DNA of 64,000 nucleotides, taken from contig JBMYKD010000006.1 in assembly GCA_049595035.1 (NCBI GenBank), forward strand, positions 1 through 64,000, given 5' to 3'. Origin of the DNA: UBA12202 sp049595035 (GTDB taxonomy: Bacteria > Pseudomonadota > Alphaproteobacteria > Puniceispirillales > UBA1172). Positions 9,667 to 19,589 of this stretch are shown here, piece after piece. The notes under the pieces are model-generated. The model was not told the DNA's origin and did not search any database. It worked only from the letters and a program-made list of their open reading frames with translations. The position numbers were made by a program, and so were the translations under genes. Each line of letters begins with the position of its first letter. Position 1 is the stretch's first letter.

Positions 9667-12153
9667 TTAATATAGGCTGGGGATATCGACTTCTCTCTGG
9701 CCGGATGCCCCACCATCTGCTCCAATGACATCATCCTGACTAATGGCGTATAATGGTTCCTGCCCCCGTTTAAAGGCTTCAATCATGCTATCTTCTTCAT
9801 CAGACGTTGATCGAACACCTGTTTTAGCATTAATCGTGTAGAGGTTAATATTATCTGGCCGGCGAAATGGAATTTGCGGACGATCTTTCATCGCAGTCGT
9901 AATGAAGGTTTCAAAAATCGGAACCGCAACGGTGGAACCTGTTTCCTGTTTGCCAAGCGGTTTTAGCCGGTCAAACCCGACATAAACACCAACCACCAGA
10001 TCAGGGGTAAATCCAACAAACCAGCCATTCGTATTGTCATTTGTCGTACCCGTTTTTCCTGCAATGGCAAAATCAATATCACGCATGCGTCTGGCAGTAC
10101 CACGTTTGACCACACCTTCAAGCATGGATACCATCTGATAGGCAGAACCTTCATCGGTAACAGTAATGCGATTATCCTCTAATTCTGGCGGGGTATGCAG
10201 ATCATCCGCTTTGATATCCATCAGCTGACATCGGTCACATTGGCGTTTGTCATGCCGGTAAATCGTCTGCCCGTATCTGTCCTGTACCCGGTCAATAATA
10301 CTAGGTTCAATATAATGCCCGCCATTAACAATCATTCCATATGCTGCTGTTATTGAGATTAAGGTGGTTTCACCTGCACCAAGGGACATGGAAAGATATG
10401 GCGGCAATTCTGCATCAATGGCAAAACGTCTGGCATAATCCTGAATAGTGGGCATTCCCATTTGCATGGCCAGTCGCGCCGTCATCAGGTTGCGCGATTG
10501 TTCTATGCCTAACCGCATGATGCTGGGACCATAAAATCGTTTTGTGTAATTGGCAGGCTTCCATTTTGGCAACCCCGGCCCCTGATCGACAACCAATGGC
10601 GCATCCAGTATCTTGGTCACCGGCGAATATCCTTCATCAAGGGCAGCAAGATAAACAAATGGCTTAAAGGCAGAACCAGGCTGGCGATAGGCCTGGGTAG
10701 CGCGATTAAACTCACTCTGGATAGAATTAAATCCACCTGTCATTGCCAGCACGCGGCCAGTATGCGGGTCCATCGCAATAATAGCGCCTTCGACCAATGG
10801 CACCTGCCCCAACGCCCATGTGGCATCAGTTACCAGCAGATCAGGATGCCTTTGCAATCGATCTAATGCTGTTTCCGGTCTTTGTACGACCACCACATCA
10901 CCAATGGATAAAGCATCATCAAGCCGCGTAATCGGGTCACTCCTATTGCCATCATCATCACGCGGTGGATACGCCCAGTCTGCCAGTGCAAAGGGTATCT
11001 CCCCCCCTATCAGCATATCACCATGATCATCTGCCATCAGCACAAATACCTGTGCAGCACTCGCATTCACCGCTGTCACCACAGCCGGATAGCGGTTGGC
11101 AATCAATGTTTTCCGATAAGGTGATAATGCTTCAACCAGCGCGGCTTGCGGCATATCATCCAGATTAATCTGACCTAAAGCCCCGCGAAAGCCCTGACGT
11201 TTATCAAGGGCTTCAAGACCGCTGATCAGTGCTGCATCGGCCAGTTCCTGCAATTCCGGATCAACAGATGTTCGCACCGAAAGCCCACTTTGATAAAGCG
11301 CATCATCACCAAATGTCTTGGCAATTTCACGCCGGACTTCTTCAACGAAAAACGGGGCATCCGCGCCATCGCTTCCGCTTCTAGCCCTGATGACCAATGG
11401 CTCATCTCTGGCGGCGGCTTCTTCGGCTTCCGTGATATAGCCATTTTCACGCATCTGGCTCAAAACCCAGTTGCGGCGCATCACGGCGGCCGCGTATTTT
11501 CTGGTCGGATGATAATTATTCGGCGCCTTCGGTAACGCCGCTAGATATGCCGCTTCTGCCAGCGTCAATTGATCAAGTGGTTTGTCAAAATAATTCAAAG
11601 ATGCCGCGGCTACCCCATAACTGCCAAAACCCAGATAGATTTCATTAAGATATAGTTCGAGGATACGATCTTTATCAAATGCCCGTTCGATGCGTAAAGC
11701 CAGAATAGCTTCTTTGATTTTGCGTTTATAGGATAACTCATTCGTCAGCAGAAAGTTCTTGGCCACTTGCTGGGTAATCGTTGACGCCCCTATGGGTCGC
11801 CGATTGCTCGCCATATTAGCCACATTAGTTGCCATGGCTCTGGCTACCGCCCATAAATCAACACCGAAATGTTGATAAAACCCTTTATCTTCGGCTGACA
11901 GAAAGGCATAGATCACCGGTTTGGGTATCGAATTGATCGGGATAAAAACACGTTTCTCTGTTGCAAATTCTGCCAATAACGCACCATTACCAGCATGGAC
12001 GCGGGTTAATACTGGCGGTTCATATTTGGCAAGCTGATGATGGTCAGGCAGATCACGGCCAAAATGCCAGAATACCATCACCATTACGATGATACCCAGC
12101 ACAGCCATAAACAGACCAAGGCTGATTAATCGTATCAACCATTTGACCATCAT
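9667..12153 (-). CDS. mrcA: Penicillin-binding protein 1A
   Basis: This is a bifunctional peptidoglycan glycosyltransferase/transpeptidase (class A PBP), anchored in the inner membrane with its active domains in the periplasm. The protein is 828 aa. The N-terminal transmembrane helix spans residues 5-30. The GT51 domain shows SAEDKGFYQHFGVD with catalytic Glu88 and STITQQVAKN. An OB-like insert follows, then the transpeptidase with Ser-x-x-Lys in RQPGSAFKPF (about residue 492), SRN, and KTGTTNDNTNGW (about residue 697). Either of two consecutive ATGs at 12153 may be used. It lies 176 bp behind amiC and 131 bp ahead of prfB. Confidence 0.96.
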   Translation of the reverse strand: MMVKWLIRLISLGLFMAVLGIIVMVMVFWHFGRDLPDHHQLAKYEPPVLTRVHAGNGALLAEFATEKRVFIPINSIPKPVIYAFLSAEDKGFYQHFGVDLWAVARAMATNVANMASNRRPIGASTITQQVAKNFLLTNELSYKRKIKEAILALRIERAFDKDRILELYLNEIYLGFGSYGVAAASLNYFDKPLDQLTLAEAAYLAALPKAPNNYHPTRKYAAAVMRRNWVLSQMRENGYITEAEEAAARDEPLVIRARSGSDGADAPFFVEEVRREIAKTFGDDALYQSGLSVRTSVDPELQELADAALISGLEALDKRQGFRGALGQINLDDMPQAALVEALSPYRKTLIANRYPAVVTAVNASAAQVFVLMADDHGDMLIGGEIPFALADWAYPPRDDDGNRSDPITRLDDALSIGDVVVVQRPETALDRLQRHPDLLVTDATWALGQVPLVEGAIIAMDPHTGRVLAMTGGFNSIQSEFNRATQAYRQPGSAFKPFVYLAALDEGYSPVTKILDAPLVVDQGPGLPKWKPANYTKRFYGPSIMRLGIEQSRNLMTARLAMQMGMPTIQDYARRFAIDAELPPYLSMSLGAGETTLISITAAYGMIVNGGHYIEPSIIDRVQDRYGQTIYRHDKRQCDRCQLMDIKADDLHTPPELEDNRITVTDEGSAYQMVSMLEGVVKRGTARRMRDIDFAIAGKTGTTNDNTNGWFVGFTPDLVVGVYVGFDRLKPLGKQETGSTVAVPIFETFITTAMKDRPQIPFRRPDNINLYTINAKTGVRSTSDEEDSMIEAFKRGQEPLYAISQDDVIGADGGASGQREVDIPSLY

Positions 12154-12329
12154 ATTTACCCCAATCCCTACTGGCTCAATCGCTATTCATACCGGCGTGA
12201 TGCAAAAGCATGCAAATGTCGTACATTATCTTTTCATCATACTTATCATAACTCATTCATCATTAGCCAGTTATAACAAGTCTACGCATATATCCTAAAC
12301 ATGACGATTTTGTGGTATTGATAAGAGGT

Positions 12330-13694
12330 TTATTGATCAAGTTGAATATTTACACCAGAATAATCCTGATTATTTTCAAGGAATGTCAGAACCGCTTTAG
12401 TGACTTTCTGCATAATTTCTTTTCGGTAAGCCACATTGATTAAATTCTTTTCATCCTGCGCATTCGTCAAAAATCCCATTTCTATGAGGACAGATGGGAT
12501 ATCAGGTGATTTCAGAACAGCAAATCCGGCAAACCGGTGGCCACGTTTCAGGGTTGGCAAGCTGTCAAATTCCGCCATCAGATGATTGGCCAGTTCACTT
12601 GACTGATTCATCGCTTCGCGCTGAAAAATACCCAACAAAGCCGGTGTTATTTCAGGGTCGGTCACCCCCAGATCAGGCCCCCCGATAAGATCAGCCTTAT
12701 TTTCTCTGGATGCAAGCAAAGCGGCTTCTTTATCAGATGCCTGATCCGATAAGGTAAACACTGACACGCCTCTGGCTTTTTTGGATGGCGCGGCATCGGC
12801 ATGGATGGATATAAAGATATCAGCCTGATGCAGTCGTGCTAGTTCTATGCGTTTCCGCAGATGCAGAAACTTATCGCTATTTCTGGACATGATTGCTCTG
12901 ATCTGGCCGGTAGCTTCCAGTTGTTCTGCCAATTCACGAGCCGCTTTAAGCACAATATCTTTTTCTTTATGACCATTGAGACTGATAGCACCCGGGTCTT
13001 TGCCGCCATGGCCGGGGTCAATAAAGACAATCCATTTGCGTTCGGTTTTCAGGGGTTCAACCGGACGACTAGCCGGAATTTCAACCTGACCGGAATAGGT
13101 GGTGGCGGTCGTTGCCATAATGGGCGGGGGTGGCCGTTTAACCGGAACTGGTACTGCCGAGCGATTAACAGACTGGGTATCTGACGTTGTTTCTGATGAT
13201 GATGGTAATGACATATTCTGATTGTCCAGTAATGCACGCGCCACTAGCCGGAATGATGTTTCCCCCCGGTCGGCCAGATCAATAACAAGCCTATGCTTGC
13301 CTTCACGGGGCGGAAGCCAGAAAATCTGTTCAGGTACTGCCGGCCCATCCAGATCAAATACTAGCCGCGAGATATTGGGGGCAGGCACGCCATAACGGTA
13401 ACGCTTGATTAATGGGGCTGATAAGGCACCGGATATCCCCCGGCTTTCCACCCGCCAGCGGCTTTCCGGAAAATCAATAACCAGCCGGTGTGGATCAACC
13501 AGCAACAGCATCCGGACAGGCACCGGATCAGATGTTTCAATAACAAGCCGTGAAGCGTTTTCCAGCTGACCGCTTCGCAAATCCGAAATATGTAACGGCT
13601 CTGCCACGGCGTTATGCCATGACATAACCGAAAAAATAAACAGAATATGTATCAACCAGTGGGTCACCCGCCGACATATTGCGTTCATATCCAA
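12330..13694 (-). CDS. amiC: N-acetylmuramoyl-L-alanine amidase (AMIN + Amidase_3)
   Basis: This is a periplasmic zinc amidase that removes the peptide stem from MurNAc, mainly during septum splitting. The 454-residue protein has a Sec signal (hydrophobic core LIHILFIFSVMSW, then AVAEP), an AMIN domain (about 35-140, VPVRMLLLVDPHRLVIDFP), a proline-rich linker, and a C-terminal Amidase_3 domain (about 220-445). The zinc ligands are visible in DPGHGGKDPG, the Glu of KEKDIVLK, and SIHADAAP; the catalytic Glu is in SVLIEMGFLTN. It heads the amiC-mrcA-prfB run and is divergent from rne, a conserved alphaproteobacterial arrangement. Confidence 0.95.
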   Translation of the reverse strand: MDMNAICRRVTHWLIHILFIFSVMSWHNAVAEPLHISDLRSGQLENASRLVIETSDPVPVRMLLLVDPHRLVIDFPESRWRVESRGISGALSAPLIKRYRYGVPAPNISRLVFDLDGPAVPEQIFWLPPREGKHRLVIDLADRGETSFRLVARALLDNQNMSLPSSSETTSDTQSVNRSAVPVPVKRPPPPIMATTATTYSGQVEIPASRPVEPLKTERKWIVFIDPGHGGKDPGAISLNGHKEKDIVLKAARELAEQLEATGQIRAIMSRNSDKFLHLRKRIELARLHQADIFISIHADAAPSKKARGVSVFTLSDQASDKEAALLASRENKADLIGGPDLGVTDPEITPALLGIFQREAMNQSSELANHLMAEFDSLPTLKRGHRFAGFAVLKSPDIPSVLIEMGFLTNAQDEKNLINVAYRKEIMQKVTKAVLTFLENNQDYSGVNIQLDQ

Positions 13695-14240
13695 TTTGGG
13701 TTTCCTTTTCCTTAAGGCTCAATCGAAAGCAGGGTCAAAATACCAACTCTGGCAGCATCGTTCCAGCATTTAGTTATTTTCATTGTATATCATCTTGTGA
13801 AAGGATATATATAGAAATAGATGGAATTCTTCGCAGATAGCTGATCTGGCCGCAGATAAAACAGCGACCATGATGAAAATAACTATCTGGCTGAGATAAA
13901 GCGCTCAAGGTAAAAATACCAGAAAGCGGCTTGTCCAACCCCTTTTCCACCCGGCATGATGCCGGTGCGAAACGGGATATGTTGATCAACGGCCATATCA
14001 TTGCCATGATATTGCCAATGGTTTTATTTAAACAACGGAGAAACAGGGTTTCTCCACCATCAGGGCGCGATAACATGCTTTTAGGCACACTCAACAGACC
14101 TCATGCGACGCGGGCGAAGTATCGCCAGCCGCTTTCTGTTGCCTGTCACCCACACATGATAAGACGCCATCTGATCCATTCTTCATCCATGCGCGACGGG
14201 GAACCCAAAACCGCATGCGATGTTACAGAAAGTTATTCTT
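13695..14240. promoter_or_regulatory. 546-bp divergent region: amiC promoter side and long rne leader
   Basis: There is no convincing gene here: the open frame at 13931-14305 runs into the rne start in another frame and shows no family. The part nearest rne holds two stem-loops on the + strand: GGCGA/AGTA/TCGCC at 14113-14126, and a CATGCG/CGCATG stem at 14188-14217 with a GGGGAACCC inner segment, ending 23 nt before the rne ATG. The rne ribosome site is weak. A structured 5' leader is consistent with the autoregulation known for E. coli rne, but in this lineage it is only an inference. Confidence 0.4.
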
Positions 14241-16802
14241 ATGTCCAAAAAACTCTTGATAGACGCTCGTCAGGCAGACGAAACGCGTGTTGTTCTGCTG
14301 AATGAAAATGTTATTGAGGATGTCGATTACGAAATCAGCCACCGCAAACAACTAAAAGGCAATATCTATCTGGCTAAAGTCACCAGAGTAGAACCATCGC
14401 TGCAGGCGGCGTTTGTGGAATATGGCGGTAACCGGCAAGGCTTCCTTGCTTTTAGCGAAATCCACCCTGATTATTATCGGATACCGGTTGAAGACCGTGA
14501 AAAACTGCTCGCCGAACCTGCCGAAATGGCTGAAGCGACAGAAACTGATCATGATAGCACTATCACAGAAGATGATAGCGATAGCGACGCTGATGCCGAA
14601 ACCAGTTCAGCATCAGATGAAAACACCGCTGACCAGGATGCTGATCATAGCGATACTGATAACAGTTCCGACTTTGACGTTGATGATGAAAGAGAACGCA
14701 AGCGCCGTTTTGACAAGTTTCGCAAGCATTACAGCATTCAGGAAGTCATTTCCCGCCGGCAAATCCTTCTGGTGCAGGTGGTCAAGGAAGAACGTGGCAA
14801 TAAGGGCGCGGCGCTGACAACCTATATGTCTTTGGCCGGCCGCTATTGTGTTCTGATGCCGAATACCTACCACAATGGTGGCGTTAGCCGTAAAATTAGT
14901 GACCCGGCTGATCGTAAGAAACTGAAAACCATTGTTAATGGATTGAATGTCCCAACAGGTATGGCGGTGATTGTCCGGACGGCTGGCGCCAAACGCACAA
15001 AAGCCGAAATTACTCGTGACTATAATTATCTGTTACGACAATGGAACGATATCAGAGAAAAAACGCTTGAATCCAATGCCCCTTCCATCATCCACGAAGA
15101 AGGCAATCTGATCAAACGGGCTGTCCGGGACTATTACACATCAGACATTGAGGAAATCATTGTTGAAGGCGAAGACGGATATAAAACTGCCCGCGCCCAC
15201 ATGAAAAACCTGATGCCGACACATGTGAAAAAAATCACCCAGTACAAAGATGAAGTGAATCATCTGTTTCAGGCGCATCAGGTCGAACATATGCTGACGG
15301 CTATTCATAACCCCGAAGTCACGCTCAAATCCGGCGGTTATATTGTGATGAACCAGACAGAAGCACTTGTTGCCATTGACGTCAATTCTGGCAAGGCCAC
15401 GCGAGAACGCAACATCGAAGAAACCGCGCTCAAGACAAATATCGAAGCAGCGGTTGAAATTGCCCGTCAACTAAAACTGCGTGATTTATCCGGACTTGTG
15501 GTCATTGATTTTATCGATATGGAAGTCAATCGCAATCGCAATACGGTTGAACGTAAACTCAAAGAAGCCCTGAAATCTGATAGGGCGCGAGTACAAATTG
15601 GCAGTATCAGTCAGTTTGGCTTGCTGGAAATGTCACGCCAACGGCTCCGACCCAGCCTTAATGAAGCGGTATCTGATCTTTGCCCACATTGTCATGGCAC
15701 AGGACGCATCAGATCTGTTGAAAGCGCGGCACTCGCCATCATCCATCAGATTGAAGCTGAAGCAGCCAGAAAGCCACGCAAACATCTAACCGTTGCTATG
15801 GCGGCAGAAGTGGCGCTTTATATTCTCAACCATAAACGTAACCTGATCATTGATCTGGAAACCCGCTATGATCTGCATATTCTGCTAGAACAGGATAATA
15901 GCCTGTTTCCACCGGATATCCGTTTTGATGGCATATCGGAAAAACCGGAACAGCAGGATCGCAAAAAACCTAAAGCCGACACAAAAAGTGAACCCGCTAG
16001 CCAGCCATCAAACCCCACGGCTAACCATCCTGCCGATAGTGATGATGACGAAGAAGCAAAGCCAAAACGTCGACGTCGCCGCGGGAAAAGAGGCGGACGC
16101 AGACGTAATCGCCGTGATGAGGATATGACAGAAACATCAATGGCCGAAAACAGTGAGGGCATGGCTGGTGACGCCAGTGATAATGGGTCGGATAATGGCG
16201 CGGATACCGCTACTGAAACCGCAACCGACGCTGGCACTGATCCGTCAGAACACGCTGATGCCACTGACGAACAAAAAGCCAAACCGGCAAAAACACGGCG
16301 GTCACGTGGACGCAAACCTGCCGCCGCCAAATCAGATGCTGATCAGTCATCAGACACCGATGCCAGCCCTGATACAGGCACATCAGATGCATCAGAATCA
16401 GATCATAAAGATGATGGGAAACCGGCAAAGAAATCAACATCCCGCCGCAAGTCATCACCACGAACCAAAGCCGCTGATACGGCAGCTGATACTGTTGCAG
16501 ATAGCGGGTCGGAAACGCCTGATGCGGAAAAAGAAGCAAAGCCAGCCCCGAAAAGAGGTCGCCGCAAAAAAGCTGATACAGCAAAAGATGATCATCCTGA
16601 CAAAAACACTGAGGAAACAGCGAAACCAAAACGTGCGACACGTAAAAAGAAAGCTGCCGCTGATAGCGATACAGCCGAGGCAACAGCATCCAAAACCTCT
16701 TCGGGTGAAGGACGTGAGCAAATGAGTTCAGCTGATATTCAGGTTGTCGATGTGAATACCGTATCCGGTGAAAGCAAAAAGAAGGGCTGGTGGTCGCGCT
16801 AG
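14241..16802 (+). CDS. rne: Ribonuclease E/G, alphaproteobacterial type
   Basis: This is the endonuclease that starts mRNA decay and processes rRNA and tRNA, and it is the scaffold of the degradosome. The 853-residue protein begins MSKKLLIDARQADETRV; the ATG at 14241 is chosen over an upstream in-frame start at 14220 because it matches the family N-terminus. An S1 domain (about 36-210) is split by a strongly acidic insert (about 92-150). The DNase I-like catalytic core follows with VAIDVNSGKATRERN and VVIDFIDM Asp residues, then the zinc-link CPHCHGTG (Cys481, Cys484). From about residue 585 the tail is disordered, alternating acidic and Lys/Arg-rich (KRRRRRGKRGGRRRNRR), and ends in GWWSR. 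Confidence 0.96.
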   Translation: MSKKLLIDARQADETRVVLLNENVIEDVDYEISHRKQLKGNIYLAKVTRVEPSLQAAFVEYGGNRQGFLAFSEIHPDYYRIPVEDREKLLAEPAEMAEATETDHDSTITEDDSDSDADAETSSASDENTADQDADHSDTDNSSDFDVDDERERKRRFDKFRKHYSIQEVISRRQILLVQVVKEERGNKGAALTTYMSLAGRYCVLMPNTYHNGGVSRKISDPADRKKLKTIVNGLNVPTGMAVIVRTAGAKRTKAEITRDYNYLLRQWNDIREKTLESNAPSIIHEEGNLIKRAVRDYYTSDIEEIIVEGEDGYKTARAHMKNLMPTHVKKITQYKDEVNHLFQAHQVEHMLTAIHNPEVTLKSGGYIVMNQTEALVAIDVNSGKATRERNIEETALKTNIEAAVEIARQLKLRDLSGLVVIDFIDMEVNRNRNTVERKLKEALKSDRARVQIGSISQFGLLEMSRQRLRPSLNEAVSDLCPHCHGTGRIRSVESAALAIIHQIEAEAARKPRKHLTVAMAAEVALYILNHKRNLIIDLETRYDLHILLEQDNSLFPPDIRFDGISEKPEQQDRKKPKADTKSEPASQPSNPTANHPADSDDDEEAKPKRRRRRGKRGGRRRNRRDEDMTETSMAENSEGMAGDASDNGSDNGADTATETATDAGTDPSEHADATDEQKAKPAKTRRSRGRKPAAAKSDADQSSDTDASPDTGTSDASESDHKDDGKPAKKSTSRRKSSPRTKAADTAADTVADSGSETPDAEKEAKPAPKRGRRKKADTAKDDHPDKNTEETAKPKRATRKKKAAADSDTAEATASKTSSGEGREQMSSADIQVVDVNTVSGESKKKGWWSR

Positions 16803-16833
16803 AATGTGAATAGCCACCACCATATCCTTTTTA
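16790..16833 (+). terminator. Possible rne terminator
   Basis: A TGGTGGT/ACCACCA stem closes over the rne stop codon, followed a few bases later by CCTTTTTA. The loop is about 20 nt and the T-tract is offset, so this is a weak intrinsic terminator candidate. Confidence 0.35.
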
Positions 16834-16840
16834 GAAATAT

Positions 16841-18010
16841 CTAGCGACGAGATTGCATCCAGGTATTCAGCCTTGACGCGGCTTCAGCCATATCTTCGGT
16901 AGAACCGGCAAAGGAAAAGCGCAGTGCCAGATGCCCGGATGCATCATCAAAATCCAGTCCGGGGGTGGTGGCTATATATAACTCATTCAGAAATATATCG
17001 GTTAATTCCTGACTGTTATTTGTTAATGCGCTGGTGTCTGCATAGATATAAAATCCGCCTTCGGGATAAGGAAAATCCCCAAGTAATTCTTTCGGCAGAC
17101 GATCAATCAACAGATCACGGTTGATCCGGTATCGTGCTACATGGGAATCCATTTCCCGATATGTTGCCGGATCATCCAGCGCCGCCGTTGCCGCAATCTG
17201 TGACAATGTATTAGCAGAAATAAAACAGTTCTGGGCTAGTCTTTCCAGTGGGTCAACCAGATCATCAGGCGCGATAATCCAGCCAATTCGGTGGCCGGTC
17301 ATAGCAAAATATTTTGAAAATGAGTTCATCACCAAAGCAGAAGACGAATATTGTAAGGCGCAATGATCTGTTTTATCGAAACTGATCCCATGATAGATTT
17401 CATCAGAAATCAACCGCACGCCATTGGCTTCACACCATTTTGATATGGCCGCAAGCTCATCACCTGTCATGACAACGCCAGTGGGATTAGACGGGCTGGC
17501 AATAATCAGACCATCCGGAATCTCATCAAGCTGTTCAAGGGTTTCCACTGTCAGGCGCCAATTATTTTTGCTGTTTATATCAATCAGCATCGGTTCCAGC
17601 GAAGCGGAAAGCATCAAATTGCGATAGGCAGAATATCCGGGTGAGGTCATGGCAATCTTATCCCCGGCTTCAAAACAGGTCAGGAAAGCCATCATGAAAC
17701 CAAGGGAAGACCCGACCGTGACCAGCACCTGTTCTGGTTTGATATCCAGATCATACCAACGCTTATAATGTCTTGCGATAGCCTCGGTCAGTTCAATCGT
17801 GCCACGCGAAAGGGTATAGCCATGGGCAGATACATCATGAACATGATGAATGATAGCATCCAGTGCCGCCTTTGGTGGGGGTGAAGATGGCTGTCCCATT
17901 TCAAGTCGCAATAAAGGCTTTGGCAGGTCTATCATGCGTTCTGCCTTTTCCAGCACATCCATGACCATGAATGATGGTAACTCTGATCGGGACGATATAC
18001 GCAATGCCAT
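16841..18010 (-). CDS. PLP-dependent aminotransferase, class I/II
   Basis: This is a fold-type I aminotransferase (AspC/AlaT-like group), 389 aa; the substrate cannot be read from sequence. The PLP-binding lysine lies in NSFSKYFAMTGHRIGW, with ASPSNPTG as the substrate/PLP aspartate region and the C-terminal FSFAGS for the carboxylate arginine. The start is taken as the ATG at 18010, preceded by AAAGGTGAA; an upstream in-frame ATG at 18034 would add eight residues with no better ribosome site. It converges on rne and is divergent from the M48 protease, so it appears monocistronic. Confidence 0.9.
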   Translation of the reverse strand: MALRISSRSELPSFMVMDVLEKAERMIDLPKPLLRLEMGQPSSPPPKAALDAIIHHVHDVSAHGYTLSRGTIELTEAIARHYKRWYDLDIKPEQVLVTVGSSLGFMMAFLTCFEAGDKIAMTSPGYSAYRNLMLSASLEPMLIDINSKNNWRLTVETLEQLDEIPDGLIIASPSNPTGVVMTGDELAAISKWCEANGVRLISDEIYHGISFDKTDHCALQYSSSALVMNSFSKYFAMTGHRIGWIIAPDDLVDPLERLAQNCFISANTLSQIAATAALDDPATYREMDSHVARYRINRDLLIDRLPKELLGDFPYPEGGFYIYADTSALTNNSQELTDIFLNELYIATTPGLDFDDASGHLALRFSFAGSTEDMAEAASRLNTWMQSRR

Positions 18011-18116
18011 AATTTCACCTTTCTTTTGAAACAAAATACGACAATCAGGGTATGGTATAACACCCGAAAGACAGAATATCTATCGCCTGAACGAAGAACA
18101 TCAGGTAAAAAAAGAC

Positions 18117-19535
18117 ATGCGTGAAAAATTAACCATCATATCCATATTTCCCCCCTCCCTTTTCGGGACTAATTTCGGGGCTAATTTCGGGCTCGTTACA
18201 TGGCGTCAGCTATGCCTTGGCCTGTTGATGAATATTGCTCTGATCATTCCGGCCAACGCAAATATGATCCGTGATACTGAAATTGAACATTTTCTTTTAT
18301 CGCTGGCAAGACCAATGGCACAATCTGCCGGACTGGAAGCATCACAATTAAAAATCCGTGTGATTATTGATCCGCGATTCAATGCTTTTGTCACTGGTGA
18401 ACATACGATCTTTGTGCATAGTGGCATGATTATTGATGCTGAAAATGTCTATGAAGTGGCTGGTGTTCTCGCCCATGAAATCGGCCATCTGGCATCAGGT
18501 CATGTTCCCAGTCGCGGTGAAGTCATAGATCAGGCAATGATGACGGCCATGTTCGGGGCAGTGGCAGCTATCGCGCTAAGCGCATCCGGTCATGGCGATG
18601 CGGCCATTGGGACAGTTATAGGAAGCAATGATCAAGCGACCCGAAAAATTCTCAAACAGTCCCGACAAGACGAATCCGAAGCTGACCAATGGGCGATTAA
18701 GCTCATGGATGAACATGGCTACCCTATTCTGCCGATGGCTAATCTCATGGCAAAGATGGCAAAACAACGGCTGCTTCCTACCAGCAGGCAATCAGATTAC
18801 TATCAGACCCATCCGGGGGCGGCCGAACGTAGTTCGGTTTTCCTTGATCATGCAAAAACGCAATCGGATACCCATTCGGATCATGATCACTCCCTATCCC
18901 ATACATCGCCAGATTCACTCATCCAGCAATTTGAACAGGTTCGGGCAAAAATGCGTGGCTGGACAGATGCCCCCAGCCAGAGCCTGTTACAGGCAAAAAA
19001 TCATGATCCGGATAGTCAATATCTGCGGGCCATTGCACTTTATCGGCTTAGTGATCTGGAAGGGGCTTTATCCTTGATGGATACCCTCATCGCCCATGAT
19101 CCTGACAACCCCTTTTATTATGAGTTCAGGGGGGAGATTCTGGTATCATCCGGACGACCTGATCAGGCCATTGCCGCTTTTGAAACAGGACTTGATCGGC
19201 TAGACAGCCATATCAACAAAGGACAGATTCTCTTATCACTTGGCCGGTCGTTAATGCATACCGGTGATCCTGATAACCTCGATAAAGCTATCCCTTTACT
19301 CGAAGAAGCAAACAGACTTGAACCGGACTGGGCATTTGTTAAACACCAGCTCGGGATAACCTATGGTCGTGCCGGCCGCGTCACCGATGCCGACCTGATC
19401 CTGTCCGAAAGAGCCTTGATGCTTGGCAATCATAGCCTTGCCAAACAACTAGCCCTAAGGGCGAAGAATAATCCCGATGCGACCGATATACAGAAACAAT
19501 TGGCACTGGATATTATTGCACTCACCGATCAATAA
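18117..19535 (+). CDS. M48 family metalloprotease with TPR repeats (BepA/YfgC-like)
   Basis: This is a periplasmic zinc protease of the type that cleans up misassembled outer-membrane proteins. The 472-residue product has a hydrophobic signal-like stretch (LCLGLLMNIALIIPANA, about 32-50), the M48 motif VLAHEIGHLASGH, and the third zinc-ligand region ESEADQWAIKLM. From about residue 270 it is made of TPR-like helices (SQYLRAIALYRLSDLEGALS; NPFYYEFRGEILVSSGRPDQAI). The long N-terminus before the signal core includes a short duplicated NFGANFG segment encoded by a 12-bp tandem repeat. Translation from the ATG at 18228 would give a very short signal. The gene is followed 54 bp later by a DsbA-like gene. 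Confidence 0.9.
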   Translation: MREKLTIISIFPPSLFGTNFGANFGLVTWRQLCLGLLMNIALIIPANANMIRDTEIEHFLLSLARPMAQSAGLEASQLKIRVIIDPRFNAFVTGEHTIFVHSGMIIDAENVYEVAGVLAHEIGHLASGHVPSRGEVIDQAMMTAMFGAVAAIALSASGHGDAAIGTVIGSNDQATRKILKQSRQDESEADQWAIKLMDEHGYPILPMANLMAKMAKQRLLPTSRQSDYYQTHPGAAERSSVFLDHAKTQSDTHSDHDHSLSHTSPDSLIQQFEQVRAKMRGWTDAPSQSLLQAKNHDPDSQYLRAIALYRLSDLEGALSLMDTLIAHDPDNPFYYEFRGEILVSSGRPDQAIAAFETGLDRLDSHINKGQILLSLGRSLMHTGDPDNLDKAIPLLEEANRLEPDWAFVKHQLGITYGRAGRVTDADLILSERALMLGNHSLAKQLALRAKNNPDATDIQKQLALDIIALTDQ

Positions 19536-19589
19536 CCGTTACAATGGCAAAGCCTGCCACGAACAGAAATCCAGATAGGACAGAACATT

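Noticed and set aside
13931..14305. Open frame in the rne leader
   Set aside because: It runs into rne in another frame, has no ribosome site worth naming and no recognisable family.
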